From positions 1 to 64,000 of the forward strand of contig DASQFI010000009.1 in assembly GCA_035633215.1 (NCBI GenBank): a stretch of DNA of 64,000 nucleotides, given 5' to 3'. Origin of the DNA: DASQFI01 sp035633215. GTDB taxonomy: Bacteria > Acidobacteriota > Vicinamibacteria > Vicinamibacterales > SCN-69-37. Of this stretch, positions 36,395 to 44,066 are shown piece by piece; positions within the stretch are counted from its first letter, which is position 1, and every line of letters begins with the position of its first letter. Under the pieces are notes generated by a model, which was not told the origin of the DNA, made no database searches, and worked only from the letters and a program-made list of their open reading frames with translations. The position numbers and the translations under genes were made by a program.

Positions 36395-37694
36395 GGGTCT
36401 GGGTCGTGGACCACGCGTCGCGAGTCCAGGGCCGCGAGTTGTCCGTCGCGCGGCCGAACGTCACCTGGAACAGCTGCAAGTCACCGCTTCTGAAACAAGC
36501 CTGCGCCGAGGCCAGGTAGAGGCGCCACATCCGCACGAACGCATCGTCGAACATCGTGGCGATGGCTGACGCGTGCTGCTCGAAGCGCACCAGCCAATGA
36601 TCCAGCGTTCGTGCGTAATGCAGACGGAGGTTCTCGACGTCCGCAACGGAAAGATGCTGGCGCTCGAAGATCGACTCCATCACCTCGCCGAGCGCCGGCG
36701 CATACGCGCCGGGAAAAATCCGGCGGGTGATCCAGGGGTTGAACTCCATCGGCCAGTTCCGGCCGATGAAGTGGAACAGCCCGCGGCCGCGCTCGCGATC
36801 GAGCACGCGATCGACGACCCCGCCGAGCGTCTCATACTGCGCCCGGCCGACGTGCTCCAGCATGCCGATCGACACGAACGCGTCGCAGCGGCCGTCGATC
36901 GATCGGTAGTCCTCGCCGATGAACGTCACCTGGCGGTCGAGGCCTTCGCGGATCGCCCGTTCCCGCGCGTACTCCAGCTGCGCGGTGGAGATGTTGTACG
37001 CGTGAACCGTGACGCCGTAGTGGCGCGCCATGTGGAGCGCGAGCGCCCCCCAACCGCAGCCGGCTTCGACGACGTGCTCGCCGGGCTGCAGATCGAGCTT
37101 GCGGCAGACGTAGTCCAGCTTCGCGCGCTGGGCCTCCTCGAGTGTCGCGTCCGGCCGATCGAAATACGCGCACGTGTAGACCATGGCGTCGTCCAGCCAC
37201 AGCCGATAGAAATCGTTCCCCAGCTCGTAATGATGCACGTTCCGTCGCGCGACGTCGCGCGACGCCGTCCGCGGGCGACGCGCGCCGCGCTGAAACGGCC
37301 GGCCCGCAAACGATCGGTTCACGCCTTCGAGCATCGCGACGAGGTCACCCTGCACGGTCAGCCGGCCCGACATATATGCTTCGCCAAACTCGAGCGCCGG
37401 CTGCACGAGCAGGCGACCGAGCGTGGCGCGATCGTGGATGGTCACCGTCCCGATCGGCGTCTGGTCCGAGCACACCGCACTCGTGCCGTTCCAGAGCTGC
37501 AGCCGCACGGGGGCGCCGGCCAGGGCGCGGACCAGCCGGGACAGACACCAGTGGTCGAGCGGCCCGGCGCCGCCGAAGCGCAGCCAGCGATCGCGAATTG
37601 GTGATCGGGCCGGATGCTCGTGCGTTGTAGAGGTCAAGGCTGACACCGGTCTCAGCCGATGCAGTGCGTGTGCCAGTGAGCGGCGTCGGAGCAT
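36381..37694 (-). CDS. Cyclopropane-fatty-acyl-phospholipid synthase family methyltransferase
   Basis: A 437-residue SAM-dependent enzyme. An N-terminal domain (LQLWNGTSAVCSDQTPIGTVTIHD … AYMSGRLTVQGDL) is followed by the catalytic domain with YTCAYFDRPDATLEEAQRAKLDYVCRKL, SAM motif VVEAGCGWGALALHMARHYG, and IGMLEHVGRAQYE. It adds a methylene group to unsaturated phospholipid acyl chains. An alternative start at 37769 exists, leaving only 5 bp to the divergent TrxC gene; 37694 is preferred. It is followed by an overlapping FAD reductase gene. Confidence 0.9.
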   Translation of the reverse strand: MLRRRSLAHALHRLRPVSALTSTTHEHPARSPIRDRWLRFGGAGPLDHWCLSRLVRALAGAPVRLQLWNGTSAVCSDQTPIGTVTIHDRATLGRLLVQPALEFGEAYMSGRLTVQGDLVAMLEGVNRSFAGRPFQRGARRPRTASRDVARRNVHHYELGNDFYRLWLDDAMVYTCAYFDRPDATLEEAQRAKLDYVCRKLDLQPGEHVVEAGCGWGALALHMARHYGVTVHAYNISTAQLEYARERAIREGLDRQVTFIGEDYRSIDGRCDAFVSIGMLEHVGRAQYETLGGVVDRVLDRERGRGLFHFIGRNWPMEFNPWITRRIFPGAYAPALGEVMESIFERQHLSVADVENLRLHYARTLDHWLVRFEQHASAIATMFDDAFVRMWRLYLASAQACFRSGDLQLFQVTFGRATDNSRPWTRDAWSTTQTHGSL

Positions 37695-37774
37695 CGCCGG
37701 TTCCCCGCCATCAATATAGCCAGTTTCCGGAACGTCCCGCTTCGCGTCATGATGGACGGAGACCGACATTGAGC

Positions 37775-38209
37775 ATGATTCGACCCTGTCCCGCCTGCGG
37801 CAAGAAAAACCGCGTGGGCGCCGCCCACCTCGCGCAACAGGTTCGCTGCGGCGCGTGCAAAGCGTTGATCGAGCCGGTCTCGCAGCCGATCGACGCCGAC
37901 GCCGAGCTCTTCGACGACCTCCTGCGGCACGCGCGGGTGCCCGTGCTGGTCGATTTCTGGGCCTCGTGGTGCGGTCCGTGCCGGGCCGCCGCGCCCGAGG
38001 TCCAACGGACGGCGGCGACAGTCGCGGGCCGGGCGCTGGTCGTGAAGGTCGATACCGACCGGCATCCCGACATCGCCGCGCGGTACCACGTCCAGGGCAT
38101 TCCCAACTTCGTCGTGCTGAAGCACGGGCGGCTCGTGGCCCAGAAGGCCGGTCTCCTGAGCCACGCGGACCTCACGCGGCTCATTGATGCCGCGGCGGTG
38201 ACCGCCTGA
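37775..38209 (+). CDS. trxC: Thioredoxin 2 with N-terminal zinc ribbon
   Basis: A 144-residue TrxC-type thioredoxin. The N-terminal zinc ribbon has CPAC and CGAC (about residues 5-8 and 26-29). The thioredoxin fold follows with active site WCGPC in VLVDFWASWCGPCRAAAPE and cis-Pro region GIPNFVVLKHG. The start at 37775 matches the zinc ribbon start in E. coli TrxC. It reduces disulfides in the cytoplasm, often under oxidative stress. Its TGA overlaps the ATG of the following UspA gene by one base. Confidence 0.93.
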   Translation: MIRPCPACGKKNRVGAAHLAQQVRCGACKALIEPVSQPIDADAELFDDLLRHARVPVLVDFWASWCGPCRAAAPEVQRTAATVAGRALVVKVDTDRHPDIAARYHVQGIPNFVVLKHGRLVAQKAGLLSHADLTRLIDAAAVTA

Positions 38210-39090
38210 TGGGACCGCTGATCTGCGGAGTCGATTTTTCGGAGCACTCGCTGCGCGCGCTGACGCTGGCCTTCGCGATGGCCGCGCGGCTCGACGTCCC
38301 GCTCAAAGTGGTGACCGTGATCGATCCGCTGCTCGCCGAGGCCGGCGAGCCCGAGTTCGGCCCTGGGCGCATTCTCGGGGACGCTCAGCGCGACCTGAAT
38401 GTGCTGGTCGCGTCCGTCGTCGATGCCGCGTCCATGTCGGCCGCCTCCGTCGCGAGCCTCGGCGCGGTCGGCGCACCCGCGCCGGCGCTCTTGCGCGTGG
38501 CCTCGACCGAACATGGCTCGATCATCGTCGTCGGCACGCAGGGGGTGGGCTGGGCCCGGCGCCTCTGGTTTGGCTCGACGACCGTTCGCCTGCTGCGCTC
38601 GGCGGCTTTCCCGGTGCTCGCCGTGCCGGCGCCAGACGACGACACGATTGACCCCGCGTCGCTGCCACATCTCGGCTTCGACCGGGTGCTGTGCGGAGTG
38701 GATTTCGGCCATGCCTCGATGGCGGCGGCTCGCATGGCCGCGACGCTGTCGTCGCAACTCTCGCTTCCGCTGACGCTCATGCACGTCGTCGCGCCGACGC
38801 AAGTGAAGGATGTCTGGACGGGCGTCGCGACGTCGGTCCTCAATCGTGCCGTCGAGGAAAGCATGGAAAAACTCGACGCGCTCGGCGCCGGCCTGAACAC
38901 GCCCGTCAAGAAGACCGAGGTCAAAACTGGCGAGCCGGCGGAGATTCTCGTGGATGACGCGGCCACCGGCGCGCGCGCGCTGGTGGTGATCGGCCTCGGA
39001 TCAGTTGAAAGTCACGCCCGGCCAGGCGCGACGTCGTCGCTGATCATCAGCCACTCGAAAGCCCCGGTGTTAGTCGTCCCTGAGACATGA
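38209..39090 (+). CDS. Tandem-domain universal stress protein
   Basis: A 293-residue protein of two UspA domains. The first starts LICGVDFSEHSLRAL and has GTQGVGWARRLWFGSTTVRLLRSAAFPVL. The second starts RVLCGVDFGHASMAA and has a degenerate GLGSVESHARPGATSSLIISHSKAPVLVV. Both strands match the Usp fold, but the second nucleotide loop is altered. It is translationally coupled to trxC (TGATG), suggesting joint use in redox stress. No sigma-54 promoter was found before trxC. Confidence 0.9.
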   Translation: MGPLICGVDFSEHSLRALTLAFAMAARLDVPLKVVTVIDPLLAEAGEPEFGPGRILGDAQRDLNVLVASVVDAASMSAASVASLGAVGAPAPALLRVASTEHGSIIVVGTQGVGWARRLWFGSTTVRLLRSAAFPVLAVPAPDDDTIDPASLPHLGFDRVLCGVDFGHASMAAARMAATLSSQLSLPLTLMHVVAPTQVKDVWTGVATSVLNRAVEESMEKLDALGAGLNTPVKKTEVKTGEPAEILVDDAATGARALVVIGLGSVESHARPGATSSLIISHSKAPVLVVPET

Positions 39091-39094
39091 AGGA

Positions 39095-39152
39095 CATGAA
39101 GGCGTGAAGATCATGAAGAAAAGCTCTTCTGCATGATCTTCACGCCTTCATG
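39095..39152. terminator. Perfect 21-bp inverted repeat between convergent genes
   Basis: Arm 39095-39115 (CATGAAGGCGTGAAGATCAT…) is the exact reverse complement of 39132-39152, with a 16-nt loop that itself can pair. Additional ATGTCTTC/ATGTCCTTC/ATGACCTTC direct repeats continue to 39198, into the end of the LOG gene. It lies between the stops of a plus-strand and a minus-strand gene and could act as a bidirectional terminator, though it lacks a strong T-run. Confidence 0.65.
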
Positions 39153-39197
39153 ATCTTCATGTCTTCATGTCCTTCATGTCTTCATGACCTTCATGTC

Positions 39198-40115
39198 CTA
39201 ATCGTCAGTTCTTTTCGGCGTCATGATGGACCGCTCGCCGAGCCACCACCGCGGCCGCCAGACGACGCGCTTGAGGCCGAAGGCGCCGACGGCGTGCGTA
39301 TCGAGGTGACGCATCGCCTCGTCCAGATCGTCGGTCACCATCAGCAAATCGAGATCGGTCGCGGCGACCGCACCGTGACTGACCATCTCCCGCAGCAGCG
39401 TGATGAACGGCTGCCAGTACGCGGTGCCGATCAGGATGACCGGATATTCCCTGATCTTCTTGGTCTGAATCAGCGTCAGCGCCTCGGACAGCTCGTCGAG
39501 CGTGCCGAGGCCGCCCGGCAGGGCGACGAACGCGTACGAGTACTTGAACAGCAGGACCTTGCGCACGAAGAAGTAGTGGCAGGTGATCCAGCGATCGAGA
39601 TACGGGTTCGGGTCCTGCTCGAACGGCAGCTCGATGTTGCAGCCGACCGAGAGGCCGCCGACGTCGCGCGCGCCGCGGTTGGCGGCTTCCATCAGTCCAG
39701 GTCCGCCGCCGGTCATGACCGTGAAGCCGAGCGCCGACACGCGCCGGCCGACCTCGCGCGCGATGGCGTAGTGCGGGTGCGATTCGCCGAAGCGCGCCGA
39801 TCCGAAGATCGTCACGCACGGGCCGACGAAGTGGAGCGCGCGAAAGCCGCGGATGAAGTCCCACATGGCGCGCGCGAGCGTGAGCAGATCCTGGAGGCGC
39901 GCCTGCGGCCCCTCGAGGAGCACGACGTCGTGCGATCCGCCTGGCGCAGGTCCGGGCGGACTTTCCGACCCGACCGGACCCGGCGGCGACGGCTGCCCCG
40001 GCGGTGCGACCGGTTCGACCTCGGGTGGCTTGGGCGTTTCGGTTTCAGCCGCCGGCTTGGCGAGCAGAGGATCCGGCGGCACCGTGCCGGACGGGCCTGA
40101 AGGACGTGGCGTCAT
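39198..40115 (-). CDS. LOG-family (TIGR00730-like) nucleotide hydrolase
   Basis: A 305-residue protein with a Pro-rich, probably disordered N-terminus (about 1-65) and a LOG Rossmann domain with VTIFGSARFGESHPHYAIAREVGRR, GGGPGLMEAANRGA and the catalytic PGGLGTLDELSEAL (PGGxGTxxE). Enzymes of this fold release the base from nucleoside 5'-monophosphates. The start at 40115 overlaps the pdxH stop by 4 bp (ATGA), so the two are coupled. The physiological substrate is unclear. Confidence 0.9.
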   Translation of the reverse strand: MTPRPSGPSGTVPPDPLLAKPAAETETPKPPEVEPVAPPGQPSPPGPVGSESPPGPAPGGSHDVVLLEGPQARLQDLLTLARAMWDFIRGFRALHFVGPCVTIFGSARFGESHPHYAIAREVGRRVSALGFTVMTGGGPGLMEAANRGARDVGGLSVGCNIELPFEQDPNPYLDRWITCHYFFVRKVLLFKYSYAFVALPGGLGTLDELSEALTLIQTKKIREYPVILIGTAYWQPFITLLREMVSHGAVAATDLDLLMVTDDLDEAMRHLDTHAVGAFGLKRVVWRPRWWLGERSIMTPKRTDD

Positions 40116-40687
40116 GGATAAAGAAGACTGATCCGCCAGGAGTCGCCCTGACGTTCGTAGAGCTCGCGATGATGGAGCCGCCCCGGTCGCCCGCTCCAGA
40201 ACTCGAGCCGGTCCGGGACGAGCCTGAAGCCCGACCAGAACTCCGGACGAGGCACGCGCCTGTCCGCGAAACGCTGTTCGAGCGCCATCACGCGCGCCTC
40301 GAGCGCCGCACGCGACTCCATCGTCTCGCTCTGACGCGACGCCCACGCACCAATCTGACTTTCGCGCGGGCGTGAGTCGAAATATCGATCGGCTTCGTCA
40401 TCGGGCACCAGCGTCGAGCTGCCTTCGACCCGGATCTGCTTTTCGACCGCAGGCCAGAACAGGCACAGGGCCGACGCCGGCCGCGCCGACAACTCGCGGG
40501 CTTTGCGGCTGCCGAGGTTGGTAAAAAAGGCAAAGCCGCGATGGTCGGCGTACTGAACCAGGACCATCCGGCTCGACGGCCGGCCAGACGCGTCCACCGT
40601 CGAGAGCGACGCGGCCTTGGGATCGATCCCGCCTTTCGCGGCGGCTTCAGCGAACCAGTCGTGATACTTCGCGATGGGATCGATCAC
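40112..40687 (-). CDS. pdxH: Pyridoxamine/pyridoxine 5'-phosphate oxidase
   Basis: A 191-residue PdxH with family landmarks: MVLVQYADHRGFAFFTNLGSRKARELSARPASALCLFWP near the FMN site, the substrate-binding VEGSSTLVPDDEADRYFDSRPRESQIGAWAS, and the C-terminal dimerisation motif EFWSGRPGRLHHRELYERQGDSWRISLLYP. It makes pyridoxal 5'-phosphate with FMN and oxygen. It overlaps the LOG gene by 4 bp. It is downstream of the selenoprotein peroxiredoxin gene, separated by 207 bp holding a large hairpin. Confidence 0.94.
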   Translation of the reverse strand: MIDPIAKYHDWFAEAAAKGGIDPKAASLSTVDASGRPSSRMVLVQYADHRGFAFFTNLGSRKARELSARPASALCLFWPAVEKQIRVEGSSTLVPDDEADRYFDSRPRESQIGAWASRQSETMESRAALEARVMALEQRFADRRVPRPEFWSGFRLVPDRLEFWSGRPGRLHHRELYERQGDSWRISLLYP

Positions 40688-40776
40688 GATGGACGTATAT
40701 CAGGGCAGCAAGTAGAAGGCAAAAGGCCCAAGGCCTGTTGAGAGTCGACGAGACACGACGATGGCGATACAAGAAG

Positions 40777-40870
40777 CACGACGGGCACCAAACAGGAGGC
40801 AGAAACGAGTCGGTTCACCCGACTCCCCCGTTTCACCTGGGTTTCTGCCTCCTGCTTGTTGCCCGTCGTG
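40777..40870. terminator. 30-bp imperfect inverted repeat after the peroxiredoxin gene
   Basis: Arm 40777-40806 and arm 40841-40870 are complementary at 28 of 30 positions, and the loop holds a second perfect 7-bp hairpin (GAGTCGG…CCGACTC). It starts 25 bp after the peroxiredoxin stop and probably ends or processes that transcript. The rest of 40688-40894 shows no gene. Confidence 0.6.
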
Positions 40871-40894
40871 TGACGATCGGTGGCCCGACCGCGT

Positions 40895-41467
40895 CTACTT
40901 TTTCTTCACCAATCCCTTGTCGGCCAGCTCGGCCAGCTTCGCGGCCAGATCTTCGCCGGCCGTCCCCGTCCGGACCATCTTGTCGATCAGGATGATCTTG
41001 CCGTCGGCGCCGATATAGAAGGTCCACCGGCGTGCCCGCAGCGGCGCGTCCGGTCGGGCTGGGTTCGGCGGCGGCAGCACGCCGTATGCCGTGGCCACGT
41101 TCCGGGCTGGATCGGACAACAGCGGGAAATCGGCTTGATGCTCGTCAGCAAACTTCTTGTTCGTCTCGGGATCGTCGACGCTCACCATGAAATAGGCGAC
41201 GTCGAACTTACGGATAGCCTCGCCGCTCGCACGGAGCGACTTGCACTCAGCCGTTCAACCCCCGGTAAAGGCGGCGGGGAACCAGGCGAGTACGACGGCC
41301 TTGCCTTTGTAGTCGGACAGCTTGTGGGTCTTGCCGTCCGATCCGGGCAAGGTAAAGTCCGGCGCGGTGTCGCCTTCTTTGAGTTCCACGGGTGCGGGGG
41401 CTTGCTGAGCGCTCGCCGCAGCCGTCAGGCCGAGCGCAGCGATAGCTGCTAGCAACAGCTTGGACAT
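40895..41467 (-). CDS. Secreted peroxiredoxin (AhpC/TSA family), predicted selenoprotein with UGA at the active site
   Basis: Reading from ATG 41467 (AGGAG 8 nt upstream) gives a signal peptide (LLLAAIAALGLTAAASAQ), the peroxiredoxin start EGDTAPDFTLPGSDGKTHKLSDYKGKAVVLAWFPAAFTGG, then an in-frame UGA at 41257-41255 (residue 71). The same frame goes on with TAECKSLRASGEAIRKFDVAYFMVSVDD and WTFYIGADGKIILID to 40895. The UGA falls exactly at the peroxidatic Cys position (FTGG-U-TAEC), with a partner Cys four residues on. A hairpin starting 14 nt after the UGA fits a bacterial SECIS. Total 190 residues, probably periplasmic. If Sec machinery is absent from the genome, it would be a nonsense pseudogene. 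Confidence 0.82.
41222..41240 (-). promoter_or_regulatory. Putative bacterial SECIS hairpin in the peroxiredoxin mRNA
   Basis: In the mRNA, GUCGCUC (41240-41234) pairs with GAGCGGC (41228-41222) through 7 bp, closing a 5-nt loop CGUGC (41233-41229) with a G at loop position 2. The loop begins 22 nt after the UGA, within the spacing usual for bacterial SECIS elements (about 16-37 nt to the apical loop). It lies inside the coding region, as bacterial SECIS must. Confidence 0.6.
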
Positions 41468-41540
41468 GTGGGAGCTCCTCACGGAAATCATTCTATCGAA
41501 GTGCCCGGCAAAGCCCAAGGCCCGGGGGTAGTGGGCTAAT

Positions 41541-41577
41541 CGCTGGTGGATCATCGGCCTGATTTTCCCGGCCACGC
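41541..41577 (+). repeat. 37-bp duplicate of the start of the hexuronate MFS gene, copy 1
   Basis: 41541-41577 matches 42792-42828 at 35 of 37 positions. The second copy is codons 11-23 of the MFS gene (RWWIIGLIFLAT); copy 1 here is non-coding, upstream of the lysyl oxidase gene. The two bracket 1.2 kb holding lysyl oxidase and a kinase fragment. Confidence 0.85.
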
Positions 41578-41620
41578 CAGAGGGCGAGCGCTGTAAGATC
41601 GGCTGCTTAGGAGGTTCTCC

Positions 41621-42475
41621 ATGCAGCAGCGAACCACTTTCGTCGGATTGCTCTTCGGAGTGATCGCCACGACGGGGATGCTGGCGATTTTCACTACTAG
41701 CCAAGCTGTGTCGGCCTTTCCTCCGATGCCCGATCTGATCATGGATCAGGCGGCGCTCAGACAGCACTGGGTCGTGCGCAGCGAAAATCTGCCGGCAGAG
41801 TTCTGCAGCGTGCAGGAAGGCGGCGTGACGCCAGGCGAGCATTTGCTTCTGCGCTTCACGGTGTCAACCCCGAACATCGGCGATGCCGACCTGGACATCG
41901 GCGATCCGAACGACCACGTCGCGGCCAACGATGGACTGTTCGAGTTTGCGACTTGCCACAATCACTACCATTTCCGTCACTACGCGCTGTACGAGCTGGT
42001 CGATCCGCGGACCGGCTACGTGTGGAGGGCCTCGAAGCGCGGTTTCTGCATGATCGATATCGAACGGTACAAGCTCTTTGAAGGCGACGTCGATCACAAA
42101 CGTCACTTCGCTTCTTGCGGCGCGATTGGTATTCCCGGCAATCAGGGAATCAGCAAAGGGTGGGCCGATATCTACGTCTGGAAGCTCGGTGGTCAGTATT
42201 TCCTGCTCGACGGCGGCGACGGCCAGCCGCCAGTGCCGCCCGGTGACTACGTGATACGGATCACGGTCAACCCGCCTTTCGTCGCGCACGGGAACGAGCC
42301 GTGCCCCAACGTCGACACCGATGGGTTCTGCCATCAGCTTCCGGAATCTGACTACAGCAACAACGTTTCGCTGATTACGATTGAGATCCCCGATCACCCG
42401 GGCCGTCAGGGCGTCGGTCCGTTGAAGGACGAGCCAAGCCTGCTGTTCGAGCCCGATGACTGCCATGTGAAGTAG
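41621..42475 (+). CDS. Lysyl oxidase-like secreted copper protein
   Basis: A 284-residue exported protein (signal peptide MQQRTTFVGLLFGVIATTGMLA…SAF). It has the lysyl oxidase copper talon CHNHYHFRHYALYEL (H-x-H-x-H), the downstream GFCMIDIERY (position of the LTQ Lys region, SKRGFC) and QGISKGWADIYVWKLGGQYF, which corresponds to QGISVGWADTY of animal LOX with its Tyr. A good AGGAGG precedes ATG 41621. Lysyl oxidases oxidise Lys amines to aldehydes. Bacterial ones are uncommon; the substrate is unknown. It lies inside a region bracketed by the 37-bp repeats. Confidence 0.88.
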   Translation: MQQRTTFVGLLFGVIATTGMLAIFTTSQAVSAFPPMPDLIMDQAALRQHWVVRSENLPAEFCSVQEGGVTPGEHLLLRFTVSTPNIGDADLDIGDPNDHVAANDGLFEFATCHNHYHFRHYALYELVDPRTGYVWRASKRGFCMIDIERYKLFEGDVDHKRHFASCGAIGIPGNQGISKGWADIYVWKLGGQYFLLDGGDGQPPVPPGDYVIRITVNPPFVAHGNEPCPNVDTDGFCHQLPESDYSNNVSLITIEIPDHPGRQGVGPLKDEPSLLFEPDDCHVK

Positions 42476-42537
42476 CGCCGAGTCGTGCAGCTGTCTGTGC
42501 GACTGGCCTCAAGGCCGGCGCTATAATCGCCCCCTTC

Positions 42538-42657
42538 ATGTCACTTGCGGCGGGCGTTCGTCTCGGAGCCTACGAGATCGTCGCGCCGCTAGGCTCGGGC
42601 GGCGATTATACGAGCAACAGGGACGCTATCGCGCTTGACCCGGCCCACTCGCGATGA
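42538..42657 (+). pseudogene. N-terminal remnant of a serine/threonine protein kinase gene
   Basis: The frame from ATG 42538 reads MSLAAGVRLGAYEIVAPLGSGG, the very common N-terminus of acidobacterial STPKs up to the glycine-rich loop. It then breaks off where GMGEVYRARD would follow; unrelated sequence continues to a stop at 42655-42657. A TATAAT at 42522-42527 may be the old -10. The 3' break lies about 75 bp before a REPIN-like element, suggesting loss of the kinase by recombination. Confidence 0.7.
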
Positions 42658-42675
42658 TTACCTACGCGCGTGCCA

Positions 42676-42774
42676 GAGCCGTTCTCACTTCCAGGTAGTG
42701 CCAAACTGCAAGAATCACGGACAGGTGGGCAGAATTCTGCCCGGCTGGCCGCAACAGGAAAGTGAGAACGGCTC
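42676..42774. repeat. REPIN-like element, copy A
   Basis: The left end GAGCCGTTCTCACTTCC (42676-42692) and right end GGAAAGTGAGAACGGCTC (42757-42774) are inverted repeats differing by one inserted base. The same ends and the same internal spacing to a central GAATTC occur at 53218-53317. Copy A also has a perfect 16-bp palindrome GGGCAGAATTCTGCCC in the centre (42727-42742). It carries the GTG start codon of the following MFS gene. Confidence 0.8.
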
Positions 42775-44066
42775 CAGCCGTTCGCGGCCTGCGCTGGTGG
42801 ATCATCGGCCTGATCTTCCTGGCCACGCTCATCAACTTCATCGATCGACTCACGGTGTCCATCCTGGGACCGGTGATCATCGAGCAGCTGCACCTGACAA
42901 ATTCTCAGTTTGGCAGCATCACGACCTGGTTCCTGGTCGCCTATACCGCGAGTCAGGGCCTCTCGGGAAAACTCTACGATCGGATCGGCGTCAGGCAGGG
43001 ATTCACGATCTCGGTCCTCGTCTGGTCGCTCGCGGCCTGCGCGCATGCGTTTGCGCGCGGGTTGGCCGACCTGCGGGCGCTGCGGGTGGTGCTCGGCCTC
43101 GGCGAGGCCGGCAACTGGCCCGGAGCCGCCAAGGTGATCGCCGAATGGTTTCCGATTCGCGAGCGCGCCTTCGCGATGGGCATCTTCAACAGCGGCGTGG
43201 CGATCGGCAACATCGTGGCCTTTCCGCTCGTCACGTGGCTGCAGCTGCAGTTCGGCTGGAAGACCACGTTTCTGGTCACCGGTGGCCTCGGGTTTGGATG
43301 GCTGCTGCTGTGGCGATCGCTCTACGACACACCGGAGCGTCACCGCGCCCTTTCGAAAGAGGAATACGCACTGATCAAAGAAGGACGTGTCCCCGCCGCA
43401 CGGCCGATCGCCTGGCGACGGCTGCTCGAGTACCGGCAGACCTGGAGCATTGTTCTCGCCCGATTCCTGACCGACCCGGTCTGGTGGCTGTACATCACAT
43501 GGCTGCCCGTCTACCTGTACAACGTCCGCGGCTTCAACCTGAAGGAGATCGGCCTCTTCGGCTGGCTGCCGTTCGTCACCGCCGACGCCGGCAGCCTGCT
43601 TGGAGGCTATGTGTCCGGCCGTCTCATCGCACGCGGATGGAGTGTGAATCGGGCGCGAAAATCGATCATCGCCGTTGCCGCCGTCCTCATGTTGGCGGGG
43701 ATCCCGGCGGCGCTCACGACCGATCGGCTCCTCGCGCTCGCCTGCATCGCCTGCGTGACGTTCGGATTTCAAGCCTGGATCAACAACGTGCAGACGATTC
43801 CGAGCGACGTCTTCCCCGGAGAGGCCGTGGCCTCGGTGGCCGGTCTCGGCGGGGTGGGCGCGGGCATCGGCGCCATCCTCTTCACCATGACCACCGGGTA
43901 CGTCGTCGATCGGTTCTCGTACACGCCGATCCTGCTCACCGCGGCGCTGCTCCCTATCGTTGGGACGGCGGTTCTCTTCGCCGTGGGCGGCACGATCCGG
44001 CCGGCGACAGGCAGCTTCGCCGAGCCACACGGAGCCGGATCGCTTCCGTCACGGAGCGCTTCATGA
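42762..44066 (+). CDS. MFS transporter, hexuronate (ExuT/ACS-like) family
   Basis: A 434-residue 12-helix carrier of the anion:cation symporter group (INFIDRLTVSILGPVIIEQLHLTNSQFG, GLSGKLYDRIGVRQGF, GEAGNWPGAAKVIAEWFPIRERAFAMGIFNSG), closely resembling ExuT/GudP-type uronate and aldarate importers. The only start in frame before conserved sequence is GTG 42762, which lies inside the right arm of a REPIN-like repeat; no ribosome-binding site is evident. The stop overlaps the SDR start by 4 bp. Next to mannonate/KDG genes, uptake of a hexuronate is likely. Confidence 0.9.
   Translation: MRTAPAVRGLRWWIIGLIFLATLINFIDRLTVSILGPVIIEQLHLTNSQFGSITTWFLVAYTASQGLSGKLYDRIGVRQGFTISVLVWSLAACAHAFARGLADLRALRVVLGLGEAGNWPGAAKVIAEWFPIRERAFAMGIFNSGVAIGNIVAFPLVTWLQLQFGWKTTFLVTGGLGFGWLLLWRSLYDTPERHRALSKEEYALIKEGRVPAARPIAWRRLLEYRQTWSIVLARFLTDPVWWLYITWLPVYLYNVRGFNLKEIGLFGWLPFVTADAGSLLGGYVSGRLIARGWSVNRARKSIIAVAAVLMLAGIPAALTTDRLLALACIACVTFGFQAWINNVQTIPSDVFPGEAVASVAGLGGVGAGIGAILFTMTTGYVVDRFSYTPILLTAALLPIVGTAVLFAVGGTIRPATGSFAEPHGAGSLPSRSAS
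42792..42828 (+). repeat. 37-bp duplicate of the MFS gene start, copy 2 (in the MFS gene)
   Basis: Matches 41541-41577 at 35 of 37 positions. This copy is in frame as codons 11-23 of the MFS gene; the other lies in non-coding DNA upstream of lysyl oxidase. Confidence 0.85.

Noticed and set aside
39091..39198. CRISPR array
   Set aside because: Units are 7-10 bp without unique spacers of equal size; no cas genes in the window.
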